A stretch of 64,000 nucleotides of DNA, taken from assembly GCA_037783545.1 (NCBI GenBank), contig JBBELK010000298.1, positions 1,860,001 to 1,924,000 of the forward strand. The letters run 5' to 3'. A program made the position numbers and the translations under genes. Shown in pieces: positions 1 through 12,624 of the stretch (the stretch's first letter is position 1; the number at the start of each line of letters is the position of its first letter). The notes beneath the pieces were generated by a model. The model searched no databases and had not been told where the DNA came from. It worked only from the letters and a program-made list of their open reading frames with translations. The stretch comes from Henricia sp. BOLD:AAB3569 (lineage: Eukaryota; Echinodermata; Asteroidea; Spinulosida; Echinasteridae).

Positions 1-263
1 TTTCGCCCCAAATCACTTTGTCTAAACACTACATCGCCCAAATGCTACTTCGCCCCAAAACCACTTCGTGCACAGGCCGTGGTTCAGGGCGAAGTGGTTT
101 TGGGGCGAAATGACTGCAAACCCTTTTTTGACGGTTTTCTCAAAAGTTAGACGAAGTACGGAGCTGGTTTTTGCTCAGGTTGGTTTCAATCATGAATATC
201 TTCAATCACACAGGGGGATAAAACTATTTGTAACAGTTTACCAATCATGTATACTATCTTTAA
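1..263 (+). repeat. MITE family A, copy 1 (cut by window edge)
   Basis: This is the right-hand part of an interspersed element found five times here (also 19840-20267, 37343-37806, 38916-39433, 56936-57427). It holds degenerate repeats of a motif like CGCCCCAAAACCACTTCG and its mirror image. It ends with the shared right terminus ACCAATCATGTATACT followed by ATCTTTAA. The left terminus is outside the window. ORFs across it are chance products of the repeat. No transposase is present. Confidence 0.85.
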
Positions 264-447
264 GTGATTGGTTAAAAGTAGATCACGCGACAAATATTAG
301 TTCAACCATTTCCTAAGCAAAAATCTCAGGAGTAAAAAATGTGCTTTCATATCATAGGTCAAACGATAGTTCATTTTTATGTACTATTCCCCATGCAGAA
401 TATTGCACATGCGTGCGTTTGCATGGGCGTTCCCGTCTCAAGATCAC

Positions 448-2707
448 CTCATGAGTAGTCAATATTTGTATACCATCTTTTGATTTTGTTACCACCAAAC
501 TAACCATCTGTGGGACTGATCTATCCGGTGTTAGAGCTGTGATTGCATCAGTGACATCCTCTGGTCTCAACTCCTCCGGCTCCTTAGCTTCCTCCTTGGG
601 AATGTCTTCTTCTCCCTTGGCTGATGATGAACCCTTCTTGCTTTTCTTCTTTTTCTTCTCTGAAGAATAAATGGTACAGATGGTACGGATGTGAAGTGTG
701 TGAAAATTGCCATGAACCCGGTAGATCATGAACATTTACTGGACCAAAATTATTATTTAGAGAGTGCCCACTGCCCAGAATAACAATGGCAAACACAGAC
801 TAGACCACCAGACCTGTGGAACCATGGGCTGCACTAGACTGACATTTTTCTGGAATAATTCCACAAGTATAAAAGAAATTCTTGGTACTGCAAGTGAGGC
901 CCGCAGGTAGGGGGGTTCGGGTGGAAGGGGCGAAGGGGTGGGTGATGCAGTTTTTAAACCTTCCAAGCAATATCAAATGCTGTTTCATATTTGTCTAAAT
1001 TTGTCTTAAAAGGTATACATACGTATATTTATTGCTTTCCGGTGACGTCACCCCTTCCATCCACCATTTTGGTTGTCATTTTTCATGACCCACGTGGCTC
1101 GAGTGATAACCGGCCAAAAAAGCAATAAAAGCCTATTGGTTGCACTTACCTCTGTTTTTCAAGCCTTCTTAAATTTAAAAAAAAATGTGCTTGGAACTCT
1201 TTGAAATTTTTGATGAATCAGCCTATTTTCCTGGAGTTAACATGGTATCCTCTTGTGCAGAGGCACTATTTTCACAGAAAAAAATGTGAGAATTCCAAAA
1301 TAATAGTCTCTGAGAAAAACACTTACTTTTGCCCTTTTCTTCTTCTACTGGAGTTTCAGCCACAACTGGGGTGACTGTTGCCTCTGTAAGGTTTCCATCT
1401 AGCGCTGAAATCACGCCGTCCGTATCTTCAATGCCACTGGCATTTTCATCATTCAGGGCTTCTAGGGTTGGATCAAGCTCTGATGGTTCTACACAATAAA
1501 AACAAAAGGGTACATTTTATAAAATATATATAAATACCAATATAATTTGTTGTTCGAACAGATTTTCTTTTTTCCTGACATTTTCTTGAAAGTTTAAATT
1601 TTCAGTTCAGTTGCGAGGTCTCCTGCGAGTTATTTAAAATATGAAAACAGTTGTTAGCACCCTTGGAATTTGCATATTTCGAGACTGTAAAAACTATGTG
1701 AACTTTGATAGGCGATAGGGTGGGGAGGGGAGAAGGGGAGCCTGGGGAGAAGGGGAGCCTGGTGATCAGGTGAGCGCCCTCACAGGAGAACATGTGCCGA
1801 CATAATATAATGTATTATAGCATTGCCGATATAGCACTGGAATTTTGATGAGCGGTGCTAGGCCTATATCACTTTAATTCATACATTTTTATTTTTTTGG
1901 CCGACAGCACCATGAATTTGCGGACAGTATCATGATTTTGCCAACAAAAATGAATAATGGGGGTGGGGGGGGTGGGGTGTCACACCCTCCCACATTCCCC
2001 ACCCCCCTCTAGCGACGCCGCTGACGACTCGAACCCGGGACAACTCGAACCCTTTCCATCATCAGTGATCATCTGCGCTACTTTATAAAACTGTCTGCCA
2101 CAACTTTTGCGCAATTTCGCCAGGAAATTTGCCAGGATTTTTGCCAGGACTTTGTTAAAACTTTCGCCGTGATTTCAGTCGCGACTTTGCTGACTTTTGC
2201 CGTGATGTTTGCTGAAACTTTTGCTGGGTTTTACCGTCTTTCGGGGACGTTTACAAAGTTACAACAAAATGATAACAACAAAAGGGGTACAAGTTGTCTC
2301 AGGTACAAGTTGTCCCGGGTACGAGTTGTCTCGGGGTCGAGTTGTCCAGCATTCTGGTAAAGCTAGGTTTAAATTTGCATCTCAAATCATCACATCTTGA
2401 ATCATCATGTAGCATTATTCTTTCCATTATTTTTATTTTTAGCAGAAATTTATTCACGTTTGTTAAAAAATTATGAAACATTTAGCACACCAATTTCCAC
2501 TTCCACTTCAATTTGTTCCTCTTGCAGCTTCTTGTAAAATATAGCAGCCGATTTCCCTTCCTCTGGAGTTTCATTGAGAAACTTGGCGAGCGCTCTCTCA
2601 AATTCGCCATCGTCTCGATTCAAGAGGTCCTCAAAAACTTCGGAATCTTCAATATTTAGCGAAGAGTAGACTTTGTCACGAAGCCATTCAAACCGCACAT
2701 CATCCAT
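448..2707 (-). CDS. DNAH10: Axonemal dynein heavy chain, N-terminal exons (DNAH10-like), partial
   Basis: Three coding exons read leftwards: 2707-2491, 1488-1327 and 659-448. All have GT-AG borders and join in frame (phases 1, 1, 0), giving about 197 residues. The start is MDDVRFEWLRDKVYSSL at 2707. An acidic stretch EEQIEVEVEIE at the first junction resembles the EEVEVEID stretch at the start of human DNAH10. A lysine run (KKKKKSKK) and an acidic linker follow, then a short conserved-looking segment VPQMVSLVVTKSKDG. DNAH10 is an inner-arm dynein motor of motile cilia. Motor, stalk and AAA domains are not in the window. The assignment rests on remembered N-terminal similarity and on neighbours DTX and DHX37, whose human relatives share chromosome 12q24. 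Another axonemal heavy chain cannot be excluded. Confidence 0.6.
2018..2352. repeat. Inverted pair of 16-bp minisatellites (foldback element)
   Basis: At 2287-2350 four 16-bp units of the type GTACAAGTTGTCCCGG stand in tandem. At about 2020-2052 the same unit occurs in reverse orientation (ACTCGAACCCGGGACA). Between them a second degenerate motif, GCCAGGATTTTT, recurs at 2118-2150. The whole could fold back on itself. It lies in intron 1 of the dynein gene and has no credible coding sequence. Confidence 0.65.
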
Positions 2708-4000
2708 GACTATAGCTTATTTCATTCGGTTGTCATATTAAGTGGAAAACACGATGTAACTAGCCGCGAAAATACGTTTTTATACACAGCCGAGATTTTC
2801 CTCACGTCCTCTTCGCAGCGGCCATTTTGCTTTAATGTTTATATGCGACCGCATCACTACCAAAAATGTACGCGATTAAAACAAAGTGCGTGTAGAACTA
2901 GCAATGATTTACATTTTATCAATTTAACTTTGTTTATGTTGTAAAAATAAGATAATTGTACAAAATACAAGAATGTTTACATGGAGTTTAGGTAAAATTT
3001 GGGGGGAAACTATGTTATGCGGAGTGATATATATACTTGTGTCTCGGCTCCTTAGTTACGGTGGCCGTTGCTAGGGACTAACTTCAAGTGGGACATTTTG
3101 TACCGTGCGGGCGGTGTTTAATTAATTAATTAATTAGCTAATTAATTTATTGATTAGCTATGGAAGCGGAAATTAAAATAATTTTCGTCGTTTCTCAAAA
3201 ATCTGGGTCCGTGCTCCTCGCCCGAGAAGCATACCTCTATGAAAGCGCACAGTGATCACACAAAGTTTGCTTCAAATTGAAGATTGCCAAATTTCCCGTG
3301 AATAATATTTTAGCATTTTAGAAAAAAACTGGACAAGCCGGTATAGATTACATATTTAAAACAAGAACAGCATCACATAACTAAAGAATAATGTTGATAA
3401 ACTGCCAGGAAGATATTTCGTATGAATAAGTGATTATTTTTAGGATTATGACCCAGCTAGCTAGCTAGGGACGCGGGGTGTATGAATTCGATACAAATGT
3501 GGACAAATGTCTCTTGTGAGTTTAGGAAATTTAGGAAAACTCTTGTGGATGCAGTAAAAAACAACTTGAGGAAATTTCAACCACAAAGATGCAGTAATAC
3601 ATATACTTTAAAAAAACAAAACATAAAAATCCATGCAATTGTCTGCAGACAAATTAAAAAGAAAATCATGTGGTTTTTGTTAACAAGTAAAATGTTGGGT
3701 CATGCAAATGGGTGTTTAATTCTAAAGATTGTGGGTTCCAATCCTGGTCCGGTGCGGTGCGTTTATGGTACATGTACTCTTGAGCAAGGCACTTTGCCAC
3801 TCTTGCTTCCTTCCTGTTCTTCCGTGCTTTTGCTCTAGCGCCCTCTATATCGCCTTGATGCAAAAATTATTTTAACGACTGAAAAAAGTCTACGAAAATA
3901 AACAAACACCTACTGGTCTGAAACCCTATGCATTGTAACTAAATTGAAGGTACGTTTAACTTAGCGCCCGACTATCTATGTTTATCAGCGAAAGACGAAA
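2708..4000. promoter_or_regulatory. Divergent intergenic region between dynein and Deltex genes
   Basis: The two genes are transcribed away from each other with 1.29 kb between start codons, so both promoters should lie here. A microsatellite of TAATTAAT units is at 3118-3145. A MITE/SINE block (3340-3830) occupies the Deltex-proximal part. No TATA box stands out. The Deltex start codon lies in GAAAATGGCGGA, close to the TISU/YY1-type initiator SAASATGGCGGC. Confidence 0.5.
3340..3830 (+). repeat. MITE family B remnant followed by tRNA-derived SINE tail
   Basis: The segment 3340-3720 matches the interior of family B (compare 12625-12928 and 40474-40820), including the shared words AGAATAATGTTGATAAACTGCC and ATGCAGTAATAC. 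From about 3725 a SINE-like B box (GGGTTCCAATCCTGG) is followed by CAAGGCACTTTGCC, a phrase shared with the other SINEs here. A 118-residue ORF at 3482 is formed by these repeats and is not a gene. Confidence 0.6.
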
Positions 4001-7000
4001 ATGGCGGAGGAAGGAAAAGCTGTCGTGTGGGAATGGTTTACAGATCACGGCCGATGGAGGCCTTATATAGCTCATATCATGCGGGGAATCGAAGAGAACT
4101 ACGGCAAGACACTCGTGGTTCGACTGGGCGATATTGATCCGACGATGAGCATTTATGAGGTTGATTTGTCCACCCTTCAACAGAAGCGAGTGAACACAGG
4201 TTTGTCTGGCCTGGACTCCCAAACCGTCCATTGACCATGCATAAAAATATATGGGACATGTTAGAAAGTTTGTTTTTCCTAAATAAAACTGCGATATTAC
4301 CCGCTTTGTTTGTGTTTTTGTCAAGCATTTCTATACATGAGTTGACAAATCCCGGTGTCCGTGTAATTGTTCTTGTTGATGCTTATAAGTCATTTTAATG
4401 AAAAAACACTGACGTCCGAGTACTAAATTCTCATCAAATATACAATTTTTGAAGAAGAGAAAATGTATTTTTTTAAAAACTGTACACATTCTTGATTGTT
4501 TACGTTGTAGGAACTGTCCGTTCGATAAGACGTCGTACTTTCCCTCCAAACTCGGCACCTGGTCAAGACATTGAGTGGCAATGGCAGGATGACCATGCCT
4601 GGTGTCCGTACGATGTCGACACTTCGTGCGTCATAGAGGAGGCCTATAACGTCCCCCACGGTAGCATTGACTTGTCTACAACTCCGTCCCACCTACCTTA
4701 CGAACTTGACCTTGTTACAATGACGCAACAAAGGTCTGGTTCCGGGTTTGTCCGGAATATTCGACGCATTTGTCTGCCGCCACCAGGATATCCAAAGATT
4801 GCCTGTTCGCCGTCCAGCTCTAGTGCTAGTATGGCGTCTGTGGATGGCGAAAGTGGGACGTCAGGTCTCAGTCGACCCACTAGTCTCCAGCCACAGCCGC
4901 AATCGACGACAGCACCAACAGACGATTCAAACTCCTCCCAAGGATCAGATAGTTCAGTCACTGCCTCATCATCGCTAGGACGAGCGAGCAAAAAGCACGC
5001 TGGGAAGCGGCCAGCCTCGAGAAAATCCGTAGCTGCTACAAGCGGCGTACGTGCGACCGTCGCATGGACGTCACCACCGGACCCTAACGCGGCGGGACCG
5101 AGCTCCGGCAGTGGTGGTATCGCGACAAGGTCGTCACTGCCTAGATCGGTTAGTGTACCAACAACGATTGCAGGAGTTAGCAACGTGGCCAGCGAAAGAC
5201 CCGGCATGTCCAGTAGTGCTGTCATGACATCAAGCTCAACGACTTCTTGTCTTGCCGCTGCTGCTGCTGCGTCCAACAAAATGATACGGTTAGTGGAGAA
5301 TATGCCTTGAAGATGGAGTCATTATCAAAATAATGACATTTGCTTTCGGGCATGTACGGTTGTGTGCATTAGCAATTTTCCTACATGCTAAAACTAACCA
5401 GGGTCAGGCTAGAAAGAGTTCACAACTGGGCCAGTCAGTTGTCCATTTAAGATTGACCATGTGATGTTCTCTCGACAAACGGGAGTGCATAAACTTTTAA
5501 AGATATTTATGAATCAAGTATATAACGAAATTATATTAGATGGACAATATTGTTTCTTAGTTAAGTACCATGTATTTTACCCTTTTTCAGATCTCAGTCG
5601 ACACCCAACTCCATAATAGCCAGGCCAGCTCATGCAGCAGGAGCCAGACTGAGTCCCATTATGACAGGTAAGCTATAACCAGAGAATGGTGGTAAGCACA
5701 TCCTGTACTGCTGTAAGCTATAACCAGGGACCTGTGCTGCTAACTGAAACTTCTAGGGCTGATTTCTTTGCTAAGCAGAAGCATGTCACCAGCTAAACTC
5801 CAATGCAGCCCAATAAAATCCGGTTATTTGTGCCTGACAATTAGAAGCAGCCAAAGCCAATGTAGTTGTCATGGTATTTGGTTGATAACAAATCCATACT
5901 GTACAAAGGCTGGTGTGGCATTCATTAAGCCTCATTCGTCAATCATAAGTCGGCCACAATTATCATTTTTTCCATAGCAACACATATTCAGCTCAATTTC
6001 ATTTAAATCCATTGGGAAAACCATCAGGAATTTGTGGCATATCATCTGTAGACTTGGTCACTAATTTTAAAAATGGCATAAGTTGACTGCAGAGTTGATT
6101 AGCTTTGGCTTACTTTTTAACACTAACATTGCATTAAAAATAGAGCTGTGGTTTTGGAAATTACATACTGGTACATGTAACATAAATACACTGGTCCTAC
6201 TTGCATGTAACAGACAAATCGTTGATGAAATCAAATATGTATCAAGATAGTAAATTTAGCCCAAGACAACAATACATTGCCAAATGCATAGACACAAGAC
6301 CGTATATAGCTTTTGCACCGGCGGCCATGACAGGGGGAAGGTTTTCACATTTAAACGATGTGACAATAGATACACAAAGTGCCTACTCGTGCATGACACA
6401 CGGTAACAATGTCACTGCCCCCTGTCATGGCCGCCCGTGCAAAGGGTTTATTTAAAGAAACAATGCATTAAACCAGGCCTTGATATTACGAATATAACGA
6501 AACATGTCATCCTGGCTTTGATGTCTGAAGGCCAACCGGAGAGGCACTTGGTTAAAGAGGATAAGGCATGTGTATATTGAAGAGGCATCAAGGCCAACTC
6601 AGCAGGCCAAGAGGCCATTGAATTCGGTGGCCTTGGTTAATGCCAGGGCCGGACAATTTTTGTTGTTCTGCATGTTAACATATTACTAACTGAATTTGCA
6701 AAAACAATAAATGCTTCATAGTGGTATACACACAGTAGTTCTACTTCACAATTATGTGTCAACAATAATGGTAAGTTTATGATGGACTCGACTACAACCC
6801 TCTTTAAAAGGCCAATTCCTTCTTCACACTCACTCATATATTAATCCAATTTCCCACACGCAATTCACCCCTTTCACTCGCCCGCATCATTCGTCTGTTT
6901 TCTCTCTTTTCGGGCTACCCTCTTAATACCCGCCTCCCCGACCCCACCCTACCTCGGTGTTGCTTCCCTTAGCCATCACCGGCCTGTTGCTCTCCACTGC

Positions 7001-10000
7001 AGTTCCAGTCATGCTCCAGCCCACACCTATCCCGATCTTTACGCCCCCGCCGGTGCCGAGGGGAAGCATCCGGCCCGTCGAAGGGATCAAACCGCGCAAG
7101 AAGAAACAGAAGACGTCTGTGGCACGAGGTTAGAATCTTGCATTGGAGTCTGTAGTTTGGTTTTGCCATACCTCATGCATATTCATAAATGAGAGTCCCA
7201 TTCTCACTGGTCCATTCACCATCACTTGCAGGGCATGTAGTTATTTTTGCTGTTTACCAGCGTGCACAATGTACGAACGTTTGGATCCATACACAAATAT
7301 AATAAACAAACATGCGCTTTACAATGCAATTCACTGTTTTTCTGCGGTCATTGATTTCAAACTGGGGAAAAATATGTATGAGGCATGGTACAAAAAATTT
7401 AACAAATGTTTTTTTCTGGGGGGTGGTGGGGTAGGGGGGGGGGGGAAATTAGGGCAATGGGGCCGGGGAGGGGGGTAGGTGGCTGATTGATAATAGCTCC
7501 CCTCGGTATTGGAAGTTGACAAACTGGTTCCCTCGGACACATCGAGATACATAGGTGGGTGGCGCCATTGGCAGCCAGGAATCTCCTTACTCCTCACGAA
7601 AGAGTGCTCTGGGACTTTTTGAAAGTGCATTACATAACACACTGGACCAACAGCTTTACATCCCTTCCGAAGGATGGGGGGGGGGGTGGGGGGGGGGGGG
7701 GTTTGTGGTTGGGAGAACTAATAATCGCCTCAGGGAACTAATAATCGACTATCCACCGTCAAACCATGTTGTATTTGTATAATACCAAGGACTTCTTAAA
7801 TGAATATTTATAAAAGTAGCTGGGCTGGAATGAAACATAGTTTTTAAAATTTGTGCTATGTTTTAAACACCTGAATACTGCAAATATTTGCAACGTTTGC
7901 CGACAACACTCGACAGGTACCCGGCTTTCTATAAAGGAGTGCAAAAAAAGCATGTTGGCAACGCAGCCCTGGTACATGTGTCACAAAATGTAACCAAATT
8001 TCATGTATTTTGGGCTTATTTTCAGTTGATTCTCCTGACGATGTGATGAAGAAATATGTGACAAAGGTTAAGAAGATTCCGGATGAAGTAAGGAAAAAAA
8101 ATACTCCTGTTACATATTAAAGTTGTGGGAAATCTGTGCAGGGAGATTTTGATAGGCTTTGGTACTGCCATACATATTCTTACTTTAGTTCTCACTTGGG
8201 GTTTAAATTATCTTTTTCAATAAACTGTACTCGACAAAAAATGGAAACTCACATTTTTGTAACTGTCAATATTTTGCAAATTAGCCACCACAGAGCAGCA
8301 AAATTTCACACCATTCATGTGAAGCATTGTAAATTTCATCTGCACCAATTGTTTAGGCTTGTGACCTTGTTGGGTCTGACAGAGATGTGTTGCATAGCTT
8401 TAACAAAACATTTATTAATATTGGCAGATGAAAGTAGACGTACATTTTTTTTTTTTTAAGTATATTGTGCATGATTTTATAAACATTTACTGCATCAGTT
8501 CAGAAATATGAATTATACAAGAAAAAATCTTCCCTTTTTAGAAAACTTTCTTTGTTGGTTATTTAGTTTTGTTTTATTGTGTTTCAGGAGTGCCCAATTT
8601 GCTATGAAAAACTGACTGAAGTATCTAACTATACGGACGATGTAGACAACGTTGTACAGAAGTTAAGCAAATGTGGACATGTATTCCACAGAGGTTGCTT
8701 GTATGCTATGTACAGCAGTGGTCCAAAGGTGAATGGCTTTTACAGCAAGCATACTTTACTATGAATATATCTCTGATTTTTCCATTTAAGAACCAGATAA
8801 TTATATATTGGATGGCTTTAAGAATATACTGCACGAGTCATAAAAATACTGAACGAGCCGAAGGTATTTTCATGACAAGTGCGGTATATTCTCATATCAC
8901 CCGAAAAGATATACAATATCATTATCGTTATATAAAATGAAGCTTAGGCTACACCTTTTTTGTTTTGTAAGATTTCCGTAAGACTCATGCACGCGTTGCA
9001 GACACGCACAGTGTATTCACTGCGTGTGTTTTGGTGCAGCCAGCGTGGACGCACATCGGATTGTGGCTCTCTACTGAACAGTATCAGAAATGCAGGTATC
9101 CACAAAAGCCTCATTTTATATAATGGACCGTATTAAATAGCTGCCTTCTTGCAGGACAAAGTTAATAATTTAGATTGGTCTACAATGTAAGCACAAAATG
9201 TGCAACCATGCTTGTCCTCACGGTACAAAGAAACTGCCCTACAAGATGGCAGCTATTCGATACGGTCTATTATATAAAATGAAGCTTTTGCGGATGCCAT
9301 GCATTTCTAATACTGTGCAGCACAGAACCTCAATCCGATGTGCGTCCACGCTGGGCGCACAAAAGCACATGCGTACGCGCTTGTCATGCATTGAGTAAAT
9401 GCGCAATGCGCGCGTGAGTACAGTAACAAAAGCACATGCAATTGCTGACGTTGCACATTACAGACCCTTGGTGATCTCAAAGCCATGACTATGCCCCTCG
9501 GCTTCCACCTCGGGGCATAGTCATGGCTTCAAGATCACCTTGGGCCTATAATCTTAACCATGCCCCTCATTTCAGTCAATATTTGTATATTAATATTATA
9601 TAGTTTATTTTTCTCAACATTTTTACTCTATTTCTTCTAGGATGGCAGTATACAGTGTCCAACCTGCAAGACTATCTATGGTGTTAAACACGGTAACCAG
9701 CCCCCAGGCAGAATGGATTACCACATCATCCCACACTCAATGCAAGGCTTCCCAGAATGCAACACGATCAGAATCATCTACGACATACCGCCCGGTACAC
9801 AGGTAAGTGCATTATTGATTTCAAGAATTTACTTTATCAAAACATTTTGAAATAGCTTTTTGGGCCTAAGTTATCTCTTCAGAACAACTTAAACTTATTT
9901 CTTTTATTTTGAGACCAGACAAAGGTATTTTCTGGAAAATATGGTCTGTGTTGCCAAAATGCCTACTTTACCGTGGAAAGACTCAAATACACTTGAAGCA

Positions 10001-10811
10001 CAAACTCTGAGGTACAAGTAGATATCGAGGTTTAAGCTGGGGTACAATTACAGTAATTCTTACAGAAAGTGCAAATTTCTGTCCGGTTTCTTTCTGTTAC
10101 GAATGCTTTGCATAATGCACGCTGCAGAGTTAGTTCCGACTACATACTACATGTGCTCCATGCACAGTATTTAAAAGCAATGCCACTGTCTCATATAATT
10201 CTGTTTTGAGTTAGTCTGTGGGAGTGTGTGAAACACGTTTGCTGTATTTGTTGTTCCCAGGGACCCGAGCATCCCAACCCAGGCAAGAGGTACTCGGCCC
10301 GTGGCTTCCCTCGGCATTGCTATCTCCCTGATAATGACACCGGAAGAAAGGTACGTCTTAGTTTGTTGGATAGTGTAACCTCAAAAGTGTTGCATCGGGG
10401 CTCGGGACCATCATTTAGAAATGTTGAGGTCCCAAGCTATGGAATCTGTTAACATCATAAAACACTGTTTTGTTGATTGGGTGGAAAGTCGATGTTACCT
10501 CCCCGAGGTATTGGAAGTTGACAAATCAGTTCCGGAGGTGAAACTGAGGGAACTAATTTGACTGGGTACATTTTTTTGTCTGTTAGATCTTAAAGCTCCT
10601 AATCGTGGCGTGGGAACGCCGTCTTCTCTTCACAATTGCCACGTCGGCCACGACCGGCGAATCCAGCACTGTGGTATGGAATGAGATACACCACAAGACA
10701 GAGTTTGGTTCCAACGTAACGGGCCACGGCTTCCCAGACCCAAACTACTTTGACAACGTACTGGCAGAACTTGCCGCGCAAGGGGTCACGGAAGATTGTC
10801 TGAAAGACTAA
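4001..10811 (+). CDS. DTX: Deltex E3 ubiquitin ligase (DTX1/2/4 type)
   Basis: Nine exons: 4001-4199, 4511-5288, 5591-5667, 6973-7128, 8026-8087, 8588-8728, 9641-9802, 10261-10350, 10587-10811. All phases agree and the product is 629 aa; human DTX1 is 620. Exons 1-2 encode two WWE domains (about residues 5-160; W-E-W and W-Q-W cores), which in Deltex bind the Notch ankyrin repeats or ADP-ribose. A long Ser/Thr-rich stretch follows, then a proline-rich piece ([16 protein letters not shown]). The RING finger has C426, C429, C453, H455, H458, C461, C477 and C480. The Deltex C-terminal domain fills the end, with hallmarks [28 protein letters not shown] and [13 protein letters not shown]. It should ubiquitinate targets and modulate Notch signalling in the cytoplasm and endosomes. 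Exon 4 has two in-frame acceptors, 6973 and 7003. Introns carry several MITEs. Which vertebrate paralogue is closest is not decided. Confidence 0.95.
6298..6446. repeat. Foldback MITE (GCACCGGCGGCCATGACAGG)
   Basis: The two arms, TTTGCACCGGCGGCCATGAC and its near complement ending in GTGCAAAGGG, enclose a body with further self-complementarity. A clear relative lies at 29593-29739. Partial relatives are at 11565-11600 and 62478-62560. It sits in Deltex intron 3. Confidence 0.75.
7424..7725. repeat. G-runs and SINE fragment
   Basis: Long guanine runs occur at 7424-7446 and 7676-7700. Between them, from about 7556, is a SINE fragment sharing ACTGGACCAACAGCTTTACA and CCCTTCCGAA with the SINE at 55705-55925. 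Located in Deltex intron 4. No gene. Confidence 0.6.
8804..9410. repeat. MITE family C, copy 1, with nested foldback element
   Basis: It starts with TTGGATGGCTTTAAGAATAT and contains GAGCCGAAGG and GCGGTATATTCTCATATCAC, as do the copies at 14123-14530 and 52110-52510. At 9122-9273 a second foldback element interrupts it, with arms around CCGTATTAAATAGCTGCC and GGCAGCTATTCGATACGG. After the insertion the family C sequence resumes (AAAATGAAGCTTTTGCGGAT). It lies in Deltex intron 6. Confidence 0.7.
9465..9543. repeat. Compact near-perfect hairpin
   Basis: The arms at about 9465-9497 and 9512-9543 (cores AAGCCATGACTATGCCCC and GGGGCATAGTCATGGCTT) are separated by about 14 bases. The outer part also pairs (GGTGATCT with AGATCACC). 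It lies in Deltex intron 6, 100 bp before exon 7. It could be a short MITE or a small-RNA-like hairpin. Confidence 0.7.
9838..9975 (-). repeat. Half copy of the long palindrome found at 58628-59036
   Basis: The words AAGTTATCTCTTCAGAACAA, ATTTTGAGACCAGACAAAGG and ATATGGTCTGTGTTGCCAAA match one arm of the palindromic element in DHX37 intron 22. Only one arm is present here, in Deltex intron 7. Confidence 0.7.
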
Positions 10812-11350
10812 CGTTCCCCGAACTGGATTTTAGAAAGGAACAAAACATTCTAAATGAACAGCATTATTGTAAACTTGATAGGGACAGGTAACTTTATCTT
10901 CAAGCAGACTTGAATATGTGTTTCTGATTGGTGTATCCATGGCAACAACAATGTGACATTGTACTTTGTAACCCCTTCCAATTTTATGTCTCACTCTGCG
11001 TTAATGCGCCCTGGTTTTCCAAGCGCATGCATTTCCACAATGGCTGTATAATACACCACTTTAAAGTGATGTGCGTGCATCAGAAGTGTCTTGTCGCGTG
11101 CAAAATTCACTGCATACAGGTTTTGCCCTCGCCTGCGAATGTGTGCGTCAATTTTGCTTGAAGATAAATTTGTTATCCCACTCGCCCTTTTGGAATACGG
11201 CATCAGTACTACATGATGCATATTCCTCAAACCACATCTAAAAGTACATGTATTCAACAGTCTGAAAATGCACAGATAACAAATAAATGTACATGTTTTG
11301 CTGTATATATGAACATGTATCAAACAAAGATAACTAACGTATACGTACTA

Positions 11351-11527
11351 CTCCCAATAAGTTAGGGATATTGGTATGTTGTCAATTTTAGATTTTTTTC
11401 AATTGTTTTCACCTATTCCTGTGACAAGGTGTCTCTGTCATGCAGATACAATTGTCTAATCATATACAAAATCATTTAAGCGGAATGCATACCCTCAATA
11501 AAATATCCCTAACTTATTGTGAGTGGG
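11351..11527. repeat. Short TIR element (AATAAGTTAGGGATATT)
   Basis: The left end CCCAATAAGTTAGGGATATT and the right end AATATCCCTAACTTATTG are inverted repeats about 175 bp apart. Size and structure fit a MITE. There is no coding capacity. Confidence 0.75.
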
Positions 11528-12624
11528 GAAAGCAGTGCATAGTGTACAGTACATGAATATACCCTTTGCACCAGCAGCCATGAAAGGAGGCAGGTTTTCA
11601 TCTTTAAATGATTCTGCATTTTTGGTAGGATGAGCTTTATTCATCAAGTAGAAACTAGTGCTGCGACCGTGTAAACGACCGAAATGTAACTATCCGTTTA
11701 GAAAAATGCTAAACGGATATCCGAAACGGCAGTTTTGTTCTGAAAGAATCAGGCAGCACACCGCTGTGATGAGCCCAACGGTTGGTAACCCTTGTGGTTT
11801 CAAGCCGAAGATGTAGGCTTACAGTTCTAGTTGCGTACGCGATTTTACTGATGGTTTTCGGTTTTATCTTGCAAGTTGAATTCAAATAGCAGGGCGGTAA
11901 ACACTGTGGAGCCGACGATCGTAGTTGTGTTGGAACTGTTATTGATTCCATTCTCTAATTGGTTGCTGACTTTAGGTTTGAGTGACTTCTCGAAAGTATC
12001 CAATTACAGCAAAGCCTAGCTGAACTTTCGTGGCCTGCATCATGTATGCTCCAATTCAATAAAGTGTCAGTGGTGCCGCACGAACGCACATGATACCAGG
12101 TCAAAGAACGTTATATTGCGAGCGCGGTAATAAGTTTTACTTTTTGTTATGTTTATTGACGTTTAGAAAAATAAACGGTAACTCCCAGCGCTAGTAGAAA
12201 CAACATGCAAATCATGTATAGGGAAGAGTCCCTAGTTATCATTCGTCTGTACTCAAACACATGTTTTGTATGTATCAAATTTCATGTGGAATCAGAAATT
12301 AATGATAGTAGCACACACAATCATGCATTACCACAATTGTAAACCTTTAAGCTACATAAAACCATAAAGCTATTGCACAGTATTTATTTTAGTTATGTAA
12401 AACGCGCACACACATTATCTTTATGATCTTTCTTTTAATGTTACTTTTTAAAACGTAAAATCTGCAAAGATAAGTGTAAATTATGCCATAAAATTTAACT
12501 GATCCTTGCTTGTTCATTTGTAATGGGCAGTCAAAGTGAACTTTTGTCAGTTGCCTAGGCAATGGCTCTATACAAATAATTGCTAAAATGTGTGTTTTTG
12601 CAATGCACGCTTAAAAGTCTAAGC

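Noticed and set aside
4698..5279. 193-residue ORF on the minus strand
   Set aside because: It is the antisense shadow of Deltex exon 2, which is Ser/Ala-rich and leaves the opposite strand open. The plus-strand reading has WWE homology and matching splice phases.
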